Part shown: in pieces, positions 42,267 through 50,839 of the stretch | Position numbering within the stretch: position 1 is the stretch's first letter | Layout of the letters: each line of letters starts with the position of its first letter | Assembly: GCA_028873125.1 (NCBI GenBank) | Contig: JAGWMQ010000011.1 | Coordinates: 1-50,839, forward strand | Reading direction: 5' to 3' | DNA length: 50,839 nucleotides | Origin: Verrucomicrobiota bacterium | GTDB lineage: Bacteria; Verrucomicrobiota; Verrucomicrobiia; Limisphaerales; UBA11358 | Program-made: the position numbers and the translations under genes | The notes under the pieces: model-generated | What the model was told of the DNA's origin: nothing | What the model saw: the letters and a program-made list of their open reading frames with translations, nothing else | Database searches by the model: none

Positions 42267-42878
42267 TCATTCCGGCTTCTCCGCCGGCTTTTTGGCGACG
42301 ACGACGGTCGCCGGCCGCAGCAAACGGTCGCGCAATTTGTATCCTTTGCGGAGTTGCTGGACGACCTGGCCTTCGGGCGCCTCGACGGTTTCCTGTTGGG
42401 AAACGGCCTCGTGCAGCGCCGGGTCGAACGGCTTGCCGCCCGCGTCAATCTCCTCGAGGCCCGCCTCGGACAAAACGCCCTTGATCTGCTGTTGAATCAT
42501 GGCCACGCCCGCCTGAAACGACGCGAGGTGATTGCCTTCGGCCTTTTGAGCGGCCGCCAGGGCCATTTCGAAGTGGTCGAGGACGGGCAGTAATTTCTGG
42601 ATCAGCGCGGCGGCGGCAAATTGCGCGCTTTCCAGGCGCTCGCGCGCGGCGCGCTTCTTGAAGTTCTCGAAATCGGCGGTGGCGCGGAGCAGGCGCTCCC
42701 AGTTTTCGTCCGCCTTGGCGGCGCGCTCCTTTAATTCCTCAAGCTGCTCGGGTGTCAACTCCGTCCTGGCGGGGAGGTCGTTGGCCGCCTGCGTGGGCGC
42801 GGCGTCCTCCGGCCTTGCCGCCGGCGGCGCGGACCCGGGCGTTTCGGTATTGGGTGCGTCTGGTTCGGACTTTCTCAT
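42267..42878 (-). CDS. grpE: Nucleotide exchange factor GrpE
   Basis: A 203-residue DnaK exchange factor from ATG 42878. A disordered acidic and Pro/Ala-rich N-terminus leads into the long dimerising helix (LTPEQLEELKERAAKADENW), then RATADFENFKKRAARER, LLPVLDHFEMALAA and the beta domain KPFDPALHEAVSQQETVEAPEGQVVQQLRKGY (core FDPALHEAV). A TTG-started frame from 42908 is possible but less likely. No CIRCE operator was seen upstream. Confidence 0.93.
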   Translation of the reverse strand: MRKSEPDAPNTETPGSAPPAARPEDAAPTQAANDLPARTELTPEQLEELKERAAKADENWERLLRATADFENFKKRAARERLESAQFAAAALIQKLLPVLDHFEMALAAAQKAEGNHLASFQAGVAMIQQQIKGVLSEAGLEEIDAGGKPFDPALHEAVSQQETVEAPEGQVVQQLRKGYKLRDRLLRPATVVVAKKPAEKPE

Positions 42879-42994
42879 GCGATTTTGCCGTTGGGAAAAC
42901 AATTTCAAGCCCTCAATTTAGACGATGGATGGAAAACCAGCAACCCCGGACAATGAAAACATCACGGGCCGGAATGCCTTCGCGACCGGGAGGC

Positions 42995-45900
42995 TCAACG
43001 GTTGGTCCCGACAATCTTCTGGAATTCGGGCAGGGCGCGCAAGGAGTTGAGGCGCCCGTCGGTACGCGCCACCTCCAGCAGATTGCGCGCGGTGGGATTG
43101 GTCTTGAGCCGTTGGTCGCTCAGGTCAATGGCCCGGCCCAGATCCGCGATCGCGCTGTCCCTTTGGTTCAGGACCGCCTGCAGCGCAGCCAGGTCATACC
43201 ACGGTTCGGGTTGGTCCGGTTCGAGGCGGGCAAGCTTTTCGAGCACCGCTTCCAGTTGAGGGAGGTTGCCCGTCTGGGCGTAAAACTGGGCGATCGCGCC
43301 CAGGTCGTTGGCGGGAATGGAGAGGGCGGCGTTGGCCAGTGCCTGGTTGAACAACTGAGTGACCCGGTTGGTCTGCTGCAATTGCAGGTAGAACCCGGCC
43401 AGCGCGAAGAGATTCTGGAGATTGGTTGGGTGGCTCCGCGCCTCGCTCTCCATCCGCTGCAATTCATTTTGGATCTGGGTGCGCTCCGGGGACTGGGACT
43501 TGAATTTTTCCAGGTTCTCGACGTAATCGCCGATCTGGGCGTTGTAGGGGTCCAGTTCCAAACAGGTTTTGGCGACCACCAGTGCATCGTCCAACCGGTT
43601 GAAGTGCAGCAGAAAATTGACGTAGCGAATGACGGTTTCAGGGCTGTAGGGGCAGAAGGCAAACGCCTGCTTGAAGGCGAAGTCGGCCTCCTTCACCAGG
43701 GCCTCCTGCTCCGGCGGCGTCTTGGGCGCGTATTCGGGCGGCACGGGACTGCCGGGCACCGCGCCCAGCCGCCAGGCCAAAACGCCGGCCTGCGAGTCCC
43801 GCAGTTTTGAGAAGGACTTCTGCGCGTCGTCGTCGCGGATGAATTTGAGGCTGCCCTTGAAACCCTTGAAATTGTCCTGCAAATACACCCGGTGGGCAAA
43901 ATCGGCGATCTGCTGGACGGTCGTGTCGTCGGTGATCCAGTTGCCGATGAGGCGCGCCGAGTATTGGCTCCAGAATTCGTGGTCCTTCTTGAAGACCTCA
44001 TCGGGCAGCACCGTCAGCGGATGACGGTGGATCTTCATGATGATGCCGTAGGGCGTCTCGTAAGGATACATCCAGTCCAGCGGAAAACTCTCCTCGACAT
44101 AAAACTCGTTGGTCGGGTTGTGGTCGAAAATCACCTTGCAGAGCAGGCCGTTGATCATCATCACGGCGATGGTGCCCGAGACCTGCAATTTGCCGCCGAC
44201 AACGTGGACGTCTTCGCCGGGCCGGAGTTGTCCCAATTGGGCGCGGCGCCCGGCGTCCTCCATGTAATTCTGGAAACAGACCTGGGAATCCTCCTGGGAG
44301 GGCGTGTAGATTTCCTTGGGCGGATACACGCCTTTGGCCCGCCGGCGCGCCTCGATCCGCGCGCCCCACCGCGTCAGCGGCACGTCCAGCACATGATAGG
44401 CCAGGGTGGCGACGCCGCGCACCAGCGCATTGTTCGTCCCGAGCGCCATGCCCAGCACGTGCGTCAGGAACTGCTTGAAAAACGGAGGGTCCTGCTGCGC
44501 GCTGCGGAAGTACTGGGCGCGGATGTATTCCAGGTAGGTGTTGTCGGCCAGCGCGTTCTGCGTGATGATATACACGTCGCGCCGGTCAAAATTCGGGTCC
44601 TTGGGCTTGCAACTGGGCGGTACAAAGCTCTCGCAAAAGATCATGTAGGTGGGCACAAAGCGGCCCGGATCGGTGCCGCCAAACAGGATGGCGTTGCGGG
44701 CCATGGATGGATAAATGCCGAACGGCGGCGTGAACATGTCATGCCCGAACCAGTAGCCGAACCAATGGCCGCGCTGCTCGTTGTCGAACCAGTGGGTCAT
44801 CACCGAATAGACCGGCATCACCGCAAACAGCCCGAGGGTCAACAGCAGCGGCGCGCGGCTGCGCCACAGGAACACGCCGCCCAGATACACCAGCACCATG
44901 CCGAGCAACATCAGGGCGGCGTACACCGGCAGGGCGTATTGATAAGGGCTGAAGGCGGCGGCCAGCGAGTGCGCAAAGTCGCGCAGGCCCGCCAGGCTCG
45001 GCGTATTGTTGAGCAGCGTCGCCACGCTCAGGGCCGCCGAGCACACTCCAAAGAGGCCGGCCACGCCCAGAATCATGGGCCGGTCCGGACTGAAGCGTTC
45101 CCGCCGCGCCAGCGTCAGGCAGACGGCGATGACCGCCCAGCAGAAGATTTTCCCGAAGCCGTTGAGCGAAATGGCGTGGTAATCCAGCGCGTTGCTCAGC
45201 AGGTCTTCGGTGGTGATGATCAACCCGAACACACTGAAATCCAGCGCCGCCAAGCCGCCCCAAAGTCCGGCGCGGCGGAACAACGGATAGTCCGCGGCCA
45301 TCAGGGCTGCGAGCAGCGCCAGACCGTAGCCCACCGCCATGGAGATCATGACGTTGGACGAGGCGAACAGCACCTTGTTGAGCGACTGCGACGCGCGGTC
45401 CGGCGAGGGGTTCAGCAGCAGCAGCAGCAGCACCGAGAGGCACAAATAAATCGCCGCGACACCGGTGACCCAGGCCCGTTCCCGCTTCTGCATCCGCCGG
45501 AAAAAGAAAAAAGGCACCAGCGCGATCAGGATGTAAACCCAGTTGTATTCATCAATGGAGTTTTCCAGCATCACCTGGATTTGTGAAAAAAACTGGAGCG
45601 GATGATGCAGGACGTCGGTCGGGTTGGTGCGCTCATACTGGCCGCGCGTGAAGGCGTGCCAGAAGCCCTCGTCGGTGCGCGGGTAGCCCCAGTTCATCGG
45701 CGGATTGGTCATGGAACTGATTGGCATGAACAGGTAAAACGAGGCGCCAAAGAGCCACCAGAACAAGCCCGCCCACGCCGGCGCCCATTCCCGGCGGAGG
45801 TCCCGCCAGTTGAAACGCACCACCGGCTCGGCCAGGCCGGTCGCCAGGCAGAACAAATAAACCGCGGTCAGCCCGAGGGGATTGATCCAGAGCATGAGCT

Positions 45901-46930
45901 TGGTGAAGTCCATGTCGCTCAACGGCGGATTGGGCTTGTCATTCCCATGCACCCAGACGGCGAACACCGCCACGTTGACCAAAAAATGCCCCAGCAGCAG
46001 ATACACGCGGGTGGAGATCCTGCCCTTGAGCGAATACCATAGCGCGATGTAAAGCGAAGCGATGCCGATCAGATTGTAGACAACAAACAATGGATCGTTG
46101 CCGTCGAAGCTCGTCAGCACCCCATGCAGCCGGGCGGCCAGCCCCAGCAGGTAAAACAGGCCGTTGCCGATGAACAGGTTCCGCCCCGCCTTGTTGTCCA
46201 CCGCCAGAATCAACACCTCCAAGCCCATCGCTGCCACCACGAGCGTCTGGTGATTGCACAGGCAGATGCCAAACAGAAAAAACGCCGCATAAAGGTAGCG
46301 GCGTTGATGCGGCGCGTAGAGCCAGCGCATCAAACACAACAACACGCCCATCAACGACAGCACGCTCAGGCAATACACCTCCACGATGTCCGCCTGGCTC
46401 CACATGAAACCGCTGTAACCCTGCAAACAACCCGCCGCAAAACCCGCCACCACGCAGATGGCGTTCTCCCGGCGCCGGTCCAGCGCCTTGAATCCGGCAA
46501 TCCCCTCCATCATCATGCTGCTGCCGCGCGAGACCAGAAAGGCCAGCAGGCCACAGGCCAAAGCCCCGGCCACCGCCGAACCCAGGGCCACCCGCCACGC
46601 CACGCTGCCCACCGGAATGAAGTTGGCAAAAAAGTAGGTGTACATCGTCCACACCGGATAGCCCGGCGGATGCGGCACGCCCGCGTAAAACGACGCGGTG
46701 GCCAGCTCGCCGGAGTCCTCCAGCGTCACGTCCGGCGCCAGCGTCAGGTAGTAGCCGATGAAGACGGCCACCGTGGTGAGGAGCAGCGCCAGCCAGTCAA
46801 TCTTCCGAAACAGCGGCGGCACGCGCGGCGGCGGCGACGCGGGCGCGGAGACTTTGACAGCAACCGCCGGACTGGCGGCCTTTCCCTTGGTGCGGTCTGT
46901 GTTGTTCTGGCCTGGCTTTGGCTTTTCCAT
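42995..46930 (-). CDS. DUF2723 membrane protein with C-terminal TPR-like region
   Basis: A 1311-residue protein. After a disordered basic N-terminus come about 14 or more membrane segments. The first loop has the family hallmark TLEDSGELATASFYAGVPHP followed by PGYPVW, which resembles the acidic first-loop motif of protein O-mannosyltransferases and other GT-C enzymes. A large periplasmic domain follows (about 760-1050), then a C-terminal tetratricopeptide-like stretch (LDDALVVAKTCLELDPYNAQ, LEKLARLEPDQPEPWYDLAA). DUF2723 members are thought to be GT-C-type glycosyltransferases; substrate and acceptor are unknown. It is 17 bp downstream of the small membrane protein of the sigma-factor pair, so it may be in that regulon. 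Confidence 0.88.
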   Translation of the reverse strand: MEKPKPGQNNTDRTKGKAASPAVAVKVSAPASPPPRVPPLFRKIDWLALLLTTVAVFIGYYLTLAPDVTLEDSGELATASFYAGVPHPPGYPVWTMYTYFFANFIPVGSVAWRVALGSAVAGALACGLLAFLVSRGSSMMMEGIAGFKALDRRRENAICVVAGFAAGCLQGYSGFMWSQADIVEVYCLSVLSLMGVLLCLMRWLYAPHQRRYLYAAFFLFGICLCNHQTLVVAAMGLEVLILAVDNKAGRNLFIGNGLFYLLGLAARLHGVLTSFDGNDPLFVVYNLIGIASLYIALWYSLKGRISTRVYLLLGHFLVNVAVFAVWVHGNDKPNPPLSDMDFTKLMLWINPLGLTAVYLFCLATGLAEPVVRFNWRDLRREWAPAWAGLFWWLFGASFYLFMPISSMTNPPMNWGYPRTDEGFWHAFTRGQYERTNPTDVLHHPLQFFSQIQVMLENSIDEYNWVYILIALVPFFFFRRMQKRERAWVTGVAAIYLCLSVLLLLLLNPSPDRASQSLNKVLFASSNVMISMAVGYGLALLAALMAADYPLFRRAGLWGGLAALDFSVFGLIITTEDLLSNALDYHAISLNGFGKIFCWAVIAVCLTLARRERFSPDRPMILGVAGLFGVCSAALSVATLLNNTPSLAGLRDFAHSLAAAFSPYQYALPVYAALMLLGMVLVYLGGVFLWRSRAPLLLTLGLFAVMPVYSVMTHWFDNEQRGHWFGYWFGHDMFTPPFGIYPSMARNAILFGGTDPGRFVPTYMIFCESFVPPSCKPKDPNFDRRDVYIITQNALADNTYLEYIRAQYFRSAQQDPPFFKQFLTHVLGMALGTNNALVRGVATLAYHVLDVPLTRWGARIEARRRAKGVYPPKEIYTPSQEDSQVCFQNYMEDAGRRAQLGQLRPGEDVHVVGGKLQVSGTIAVMMINGLLCKVIFDHNPTNEFYVEESFPLDWMYPYETPYGIIMKIHRHPLTVLPDEVFKKDHEFWSQYSARLIGNWITDDTTVQQIADFAHRVYLQDNFKGFKGSLKFIRDDDAQKSFSKLRDSQAGVLAWRLGAVPGSPVPPEYAPKTPPEQEALVKEADFAFKQAFAFCPYSPETVIRYVNFLLHFNRLDDALVVAKTCLELDPYNAQIGDYVENLEKFKSQSPERTQIQNELQRMESEARSHPTNLQNLFALAGFYLQLQQTNRVTQLFNQALANAALSIPANDLGAIAQFYAQTGNLPQLEAVLEKLARLEPDQPEPWYDLAALQAVLNQRDSAIADLGRAIDLSDQRLKTNPTARNLLEVARTDGRLNSLRALPEFQKIVGTNR

Positions 46931-46947
46931 TTTTTGGCGAAATGATT

Positions 46948-47328
46948 TCAATAGGTCAACGGCACAAAACGATTATTGGAAGACGAAACGCCGCAATTTG
47001 TCCAATCAAAACTGACCTGCGCCGGGCGGTTCAGCGCGCTTTGCAAGCCGCTGGCCGCATAGGCGACGTAACTCTCATTGCTCAAGACCGTCGCCAGCGT
47101 CATCGGGCGAAGCGCCCCGGAGCCGGCCAGACCGTTGTCCGCCTTGAGCGCCAGCGAGATCAGCAGAAGGCACGCGGCGGCCGGCGCCAGCCAGCCCAAT
47201 AACCACGCTGGCGACGGCCCGGCCGCGCCGCTCCGCCGCGCCGCGAACAGACGGTGCTTAAGCCTCGCCGACGGGCGGCGTGGCCGCCAGGAACGCCATG
47301 GACGCTCCAGCCAGTTCGTCTCTTTCAT
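46948..47328 (-). CDS. Single-pass membrane protein overlapping the sigma-factor gene, possible anti-sigma
   Basis: A 126-residue protein starting at ATG 47328, inside the 3' end of the sigma-factor gene (71-bp overlap in another frame). A strong ribosome-binding site AAGGAG lies 8 nt before the start. The N-terminal 45 residues are basic and Trp/Arg-rich (KETNWLERPWRSWRPRRPSA), followed by one membrane helix (WLLGWLAPAAACLLLISLAL) and an extracytoplasmic tail ending NCGVSSSNNRFVPLTY. Genes overlapping an ECF sigma gene commonly encode its anti-sigma factor, but no zinc-type HXXXCXXC motif is present, so this role is only positional inference. Confidence 0.7.
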   Translation of the reverse strand: MKETNWLERPWRSWRPRRPSARLKHRLFAARRSGAAGPSPAWLLGWLAPAAACLLLISLALKADNGLAGSGALRPMTLATVLSNESYVAYAASGLQSALNRPAQVSFDWTNCGVSSSNNRFVPLTY

Positions 47329-47806
47329 ACACAACTCCTTCCATTTGAGATTTGATGCGTTGGACGCCGTAGCGGTAGCGGCCCGCCGCCGTGTTGGGCG
47401 AAATGTCGAGCAGCCCGGCGATTTCCTCGAAGGTGTGGCGGTGCCAGATCTTGAGCACGATGACTTCGCGCTGGGGCATCGGCAGTTCGGCAAGGCGGCG
47501 CATGGATTCACGCTCCGCCGCGGTCTCCGCCGGCGACTTTTCAAACCAGCGCCACGACTCCAGTTCGCGGGTGAGCCGTCGCCAGAGCGAGCGCCGGTGA
47601 TTCAGCGCGCGGTTGCGAAAACTGCGCACGCAGTAATGTTCCGGCTGGAGGGGCGGCCGCTCCAGGCGCATCAACGCCAGAAACGTGTCCTGCAACACGT
47701 CCTCCGCCTCGCCATGGCTCAGCCCCAGCGCGCGGCCGTACAAGATCAGTTTCGCCGCGTTCGCGTCGTAAAGCCGTTCCAGCCAATCCGATGGTTCGTC
47801 CAGCAT
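47258..47806 (-). CDS. ECF-type RNA polymerase sigma factor
   Basis: A 182-residue sigma factor from ATG 47806. Region 2 reads WLERLYDANAAKLILYGRAL with the core-binding GEAEDVLQDTFLALMRLE, and region 4 contains MPQREVIVLKIWHRHTFEEI followed by AGLLDISPNTAAGRYRYGVQ, a clear helix-turn-helix. The connecting region has SFRNRALNHRRSLWRR. A longer frame to 47884 is open but lacks similarity. Cotranscription with the overlapping membrane protein and the DUF2723 gene suggests it controls a cell-envelope function. Confidence 0.9.
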   Translation of the reverse strand: MLDEPSDWLERLYDANAAKLILYGRALGLSHGEAEDVLQDTFLALMRLERPPLQPEHYCVRSFRNRALNHRRSLWRRLTRELESWRWFEKSPAETAAERESMRRLAELPMPQREVIVLKIWHRHTFEEIAGLLDISPNTAAGRYRYGVQRIKSQMEGVVYERDELAGASMAFLAATPPVGEA

Positions 47807-47893
47807 CACGGTTTCAATGGATAGACACCCGCCCCGCCGGATTTGTATAAAAAATTCCTGAGTGGCGGCCCAAGCCCCTGGCAAGCCGCCGGT

Positions 47894-48334
47894 TCATCGC
47901 CGTTTCATCTGCCGCTCGAAGGCCGCCAGTGTATCCGGGCTGACGTGATGCTCGATGCCCTCGGCGTCCATCTCGGCCGTTTTTTCGGAGACCCCGATGG
48001 AACGCAAATAGGCCACGACCGTTTCATGCCGTCGCTTAGATTCCTCGGCCAGCTTGTGGCCCGCGTCGGTCAGAAAAATGGCGCGATAAGGCCGGGTGTT
48101 GACAAATCCGGCCTGCCGGAGCCGGGAGAGCGTGCGGTTGACCGTCACGTGCGTCACGCCCAGGCGCCGCGCCAGATCCACCACGCGCGCCTCGCCCAGG
48201 GACGCCGACAGGTCGGCGATGGCCTCCACGTAATCCTGCGCCAATTCCGTGGCGTGGTCGCGGCGCGAGCGGCGGAAGGCGTCGGACGGCTGCCCCGCCG
48301 CGCGCGGCGCGATGGTTTTGTGTGTTTGCCGCAT
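47894..48334 (-). CDS. mntR: Manganese-responsive regulator, MntR/DtxR family
   Basis: A 146-residue metalloregulator. The winged helix-turn-helix covers DYVEAIADLSASLGEARVVD and LARRLGVTHVTVNRTLSRLR, then QAGFVNTRPYRAIFLTDAGH forms the wing. The dimerisation/metal domain has EESKRRHETVVAYLRSIGVS and EGIEHHVSPDTLAAFERQMK, with the His and Glu residues expected for Mn binding. The basic 25-residue N-terminal extension and overall shape match E. coli-type MntR. No mntH, mntP or mnt ABC gene lies beside it in the window. Confidence 0.88.
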   Translation of the reverse strand: MRQTHKTIAPRAAGQPSDAFRRSRRDHATELAQDYVEAIADLSASLGEARVVDLARRLGVTHVTVNRTLSRLRQAGFVNTRPYRAIFLTDAGHKLAEESKRRHETVVAYLRSIGVSEKTAEMDAEGIEHHVSPDTLAAFERQMKRR

Positions 48335-48381
48335 AACCGGAACCAGTCAACCCCGAGTCGGCTTTCCCGTCGAGGTTTTAA

Positions 48382-48479
48382 TTTGTAACCGGCGCTACGT
48401 CCCGGGCTGATTCATCCGGGCGGCATCAGGAGTTGGAGCGCCGATTGAAGTCGGTTTTGAGTCAAATGCCGGTTACAAA
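48382..48479. repeat. Intergenic palindrome with perfect 12-bp inverted ends
   Basis: TTTGTAACCGGC at 48382-48393 is the exact reverse complement of GCCGGTTACAAA at 48468-48479. A second shorter inverted pair overlaps it (ttggagcg near 48434 and cgctccaa near 48484). It sits in the 268-bp gap between the mntR start and the efflux gene end. It could be a small non-autonomous repeat element or a transcript-end structure; only a genome-wide count would tell. Confidence 0.6.
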
Positions 48480-48602
48480 CCGACGCTCCAAATCGGCGGC
48501 GGAATCAGCCGCGAGCCAGATCCTGACGTGACGGGCAAGACCGAAATTCCGCCTCGTCTCGCCCGCGTGGGAGCGATTTGCCAAACGGCGCTGAAATTCC
48601 GT

Positions 48603-50075
48603 TCAGTCCCGGCCGGAATCCGTGCGATGCCACCAGCCGCCGCCAAGGGCCTGAAACAGCACGGCGGTGTCGGCATAGCGATTGGCTTGGGCTTGAACAA
48701 GGGCGATGACGGCTTGCTGGTAGGCCTGCTCCGCGTTGAGCAGCGCCAGGTAATTGGTGTAACCGGTCTGCATTTGCCGCCGGGTCAAATCCAGCGTGAC
48801 TTTGGCGGCGTTGGCAGCGTCGGCAGCGGCCTTCAGGGCGGCGGCGTCCTGTTCGAGCGCATTCACCGTGTCGGCAACGTTTTGGAACGCGTTCAGGACG
48901 GTGCTGCGATATTGTTCGGCGGCCTGAACGTAGGCGGCTTTGGCCGCGCGCTCCTGGTGCAACAGGGCGCCGCCGTGAAAAATGGGCGTCGTCACGCTTC
49001 CGGCCAGGGCCCAAAACCCGGTGCCGTCCGCGAACATCTGGCCGGCCTCCAGCGCGGCGGAGCCGGCGTTGGCGGTGAGAGTGAGGTTCGGCAGTCGGTT
49101 CGCGATGGCGATGCCGATTTGAGCGCTGGCGGCGTGCAGGTTCGCCTCGGCCTGGCGCACGTCGGGTCGCTGTTCGATGAGTTGCGACGGCAGACTCGCC
49201 GGAAGCTCTCGCGGCAGACGCAGGCTCGAAAGCCCGAACTTTTCCGGCAGATTCCCATCCGGAAATCCGCCCGTCAGCGCCGCCAACAGGTCGTGCTGTT
49301 GCGCCAGTTGTTTCAGCAACGGCGGGAGCGTGGCTTTGACTTGGGCAAGTTGCGATTCCTGCGCGGCGAGCGCCAGCCGGCTGGCGTATCCGTGGGCGAA
49401 CTGGTCGCGCAGAATTTGAACCATGCTGGAATTGATGGCGATGAGCCGGCGCGTCGCGTCAATCTGCGCCCGCAACGACGCCTCCTGGATGGCGGCGGCC
49501 GCCACGTTGGCGCTCAAGGTGATATACGTCGCTGCCCAGGCGAAGCGCGCCTGTTCTCTTTGCGCCTGGAACAACTCCAGGGTGCGCCGATTCAGGCCGA
49601 AAACGTCCGGGACATAGGAGACGCTGACCTGCGGCGTGTAAAGGCTAAAATAAAACTGGTTGGCATTGGGAATGGGTGCGAGTGGCTCCGAGGTTTTGTT
49701 CCGGCTCACGGAGAAACTGGCGTCCGCGCCGGGCCAAAAGGAGCCCTTCTGCGCCAGCAGATTTTCCCGCGCCACCACCAAAGCCGCCTGCGCTGCTTTG
49801 AGGTCGGGATTCTTGGTGAGCGAGCGCTCAATCAAATCGTTCAACGGTTGCGAGTGAAACAATTTCCACCAGTCGCCAGGGATGTCGAGTCCTTGAACGA
49901 AGCGTTGCGCCTCGCCGCCGGGGACACTCTTGACGCCGGCGGTGGACCGGAGCGGCGTGGTGGTGTAACCGCTGACGGTCGGAGCCGCCGGCTTTTTGAA
50001 ATTTGGCCCCACCGCGCAGCCGGCGATGAGCAGCAAGGCCGAGGCCGCGACGAAAAGGAAGTTGGCAGTCTTCAT
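48603..50075 (-). CDS. Outer-membrane efflux lipoprotein, NodT/OprM type
   Basis: A 490-residue TolC-family protein. The start ATG 50075 has GGGAGAA before it and gives a lipoprotein signal FLFVAASALLLIAGC with lipobox Cys at about 20, followed by AVGPNFKKPAAP, the normal start of RND outer-membrane factors. The two homologous OEP halves are seen, with PLNDLIERSLTKNPDLKAAQ in the first and LIEQRPDVRQAEANLHAASA in the second. It forms a trimeric channel for the RND pump encoded immediately upstream, with which it shares an ATGA 4-bp overlap. Confidence 0.92.
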   Translation of the reverse strand: MKTANFLFVAASALLLIAGCAVGPNFKKPAAPTVSGYTTTPLRSTAGVKSVPGGEAQRFVQGLDIPGDWWKLFHSQPLNDLIERSLTKNPDLKAAQAALVVARENLLAQKGSFWPGADASFSVSRNKTSEPLAPIPNANQFYFSLYTPQVSVSYVPDVFGLNRRTLELFQAQREQARFAWAATYITLSANVAAAAIQEASLRAQIDATRRLIAINSSMVQILRDQFAHGYASRLALAAQESQLAQVKATLPPLLKQLAQQHDLLAALTGGFPDGNLPEKFGLSSLRLPRELPASLPSQLIEQRPDVRQAEANLHAASAQIGIAIANRLPNLTLTANAGSAALEAGQMFADGTGFWALAGSVTTPIFHGGALLHQERAAKAAYVQAAEQYRSTVLNAFQNVADTVNALEQDAAALKAAADAANAAKVTLDLTRRQMQTGYTNYLALLNAEQAYQQAVIALVQAQANRYADTAVLFQALGGGWWHRTDSGRD

Positions 50076-50839
50076 TTTGATTCTCCCTTTTGCGCTGGCC
50101 CGTTGCCGTGGCCGAGGAAAATCATTTTCAGCGCGGGCACGACGAGCAGCAGCATGATGGAGCCGAACAACATTCCACCGACGACCACGGTGGCGAGCGG
50201 ACGCTGCACTTCGCTGCCGATGCCCCTCGAAATTGCCGCCGGAAAAAGTCCAATGCCGGCGGAAAGGCTCATCATCAGCAGTGGACGCATCAGGCCGGAC
50301 GCGGCGGAAAACATGGCGTCGTTCGGCGCGTGCCTTAACCGCGCCTGATTGTAATGCGTGATGAGCAAAATGCCGATCATCACCGACACGCCAAACAACG
50401 AGATGAACCCAATGGCGGCGGAGATGCTGAAATTGACACCGGTGATGTAAAGCGCGAGCACGCCGCCGGCGGCAGTGAACGGAATTCCCGCGAGCGACAA
50501 CAGACATTCGCGCAGCGAATTGAACAGGCTGTAAAGCAATCCCAAAATGAGCACCAGACTGACGGGCACAATCACTTCCAAACGCTTTTTGGCTGTCTGA
50601 AGTTCCCCATATTCGCCGGACCATTCCATCCGGTAGCCAGGCGGCAGTTTCACGTTTTCCTTGATGCGCGCCTGCGCCTCGGCCACGGCCCCGCCGAGGT
50701 CGCGTCCGCGCACGCTGAATTTGACCGGAATGAATCGCTCGCCGCTTTCGTGATAAATCCACGACGCGCCGGTGTCCAAGGTGATGTTCGCCAGCGCGCT
50801 CAATGGAATGTAAGCGTTCGCGCCGCTGCTCGTTTGATA
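50072..50839 (-). CDS. RND efflux permease, HME (CusA/CzcA) type, C-terminal part
   Basis: The frame is open at the right edge of the window, so only the last 255 residues are seen. They include the end of a periplasmic domain (GERFIPVKFSVRGRDLGGAV, LPPGYRMEWSGEYGELQTAK) and membrane segments of the second half, with ISAAIGFISLFGVSVMIGIL, SGLMRPLLMMSLSAGIGLFP and GIGSEVQRPLATVVVGGMLF. The GSEVQRPLATVVVGG motif is typical of heavy-metal efflux RND pumps such as CusA and CzcA. Substrate metal cannot be read from this part. The adaptor gene presumably lies further upstream. Confidence 0.9.
   Translation of the reverse strand, partial: YQTSSGANAYIPLSALANITLDTGASWIYHESGERFIPVKFSVRGRDLGGAVAEAQARIKENVKLPPGYRMEWSGEYGELQTAKKRLEVIVPVSLVLILGLLYSLFNSLRECLLSLAGIPFTAAGGVLALYITGVNFSISAAIGFISLFGVSVMIGILLITHYNQARLRHAPNDAMFSAASGLMRPLLMMSLSAGIGLFPAAISRGIGSEVQRPLATVVVGGMLFGSIMLLLVVPALKMIFLGHGNGPAQKGESK

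Noticed and set aside
42879-42994. CIRCE or heat-shock operator before grpE
   Set aside because: No TTAGCACTC inverted repeat and no hrcA nearby; no convincing sigma-32-type hexamers either.

Overview
The window is GC-rich, about 50.8 kb, and reads as a chromosomal segment of a Gram-negative bacterium, most likely a Verrucomicrobiota member of the Pedosphaera/Limisphaerales type. The clues are a prepilin-like protein with an [17 protein letters not shown]-terminus and a C-terminal FADGSARY motif, a TIGR04073-like lipoprotein, secreted FN3 and RCC1 proteins ending in a shared FFRLVGQ/FYILQSQ-type tail, a GldA/ABC-2/GldG/DUF4340 operon, and an outer-membrane machinery (Tol-Pal, Tat, RND efflux). 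The assignment comes from family knowledge; no search was run. I saw no tRNA, rRNA, CRISPR array, phage or canonical insertion sequence.

Layout. 1-3.6 kb: a truncated secreted protein, a degenerate 42-bp tandem repeat, an orphan ABC ATPase, dnaA with a candidate origin upstream, and glnB. 3.7-13.1 kb (+): an HtrA-like protease, then an ABC-2 transporter operon with GldG-like and DUF4340 proteins and an AsmA-like protein. 13.2-20.3 kb (-): an FN3 protein, ilvB behind a peptide-coded attenuator, and the housekeeping run prs-rplY-pth-rpsF-ssb-rplI. 20.5-24.0 kb (+): a Na+/solute symporter, a small membrane protein and galK, with galK overlapping ispE tail to tail. 24.9-34.5 kb (-): an envelope block, secA | tolQ-[IVP element]-tolR-tonB/[30 protein letters not shown]. 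34.7-37.2 kb (-): small membrane proteins, one with an in-frame stop, and an RCC1-repeat protein frameshifted by an 8-bp duplication. 37.6-42.9 kb: an OppF-type ATPase, a prepilin-like protein and grpE-dnaJ-rsmE. 43.0-50.8 kb (-): a large DUF2723/TPR membrane protein behind an ECF sigma factor and a putative partner, an MntR-type regulator, and the end of an HME-type RND efflux operon.

Most notable. (1) ilvB has a 24-codon leader ORF containing Leu-Leu-Val-Val-Val-Val, followed by a strong intrinsic terminator; the predicted promoter lies so close that the leader peptide should be almost leaderless. (2) A four-helix-bundle (23S-IVP/S23 family) gene sits exactly between the tolQ stop and the tolR start, bounded on each side by five contiguous degenerate heptamers in inverted orientation. 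Related inverted arrays of contiguous 7- or 8-mers lie without cargo between pth and rpsF and between secA and tolQ, and a direct 7-mer array lies upstream of dnaJ. Together they suggest a family of small iteron-bounded elements with empty and gene-carrying forms. (3) Two genes are freshly broken, by an 8-bp slippage duplication and by a single stop codon.
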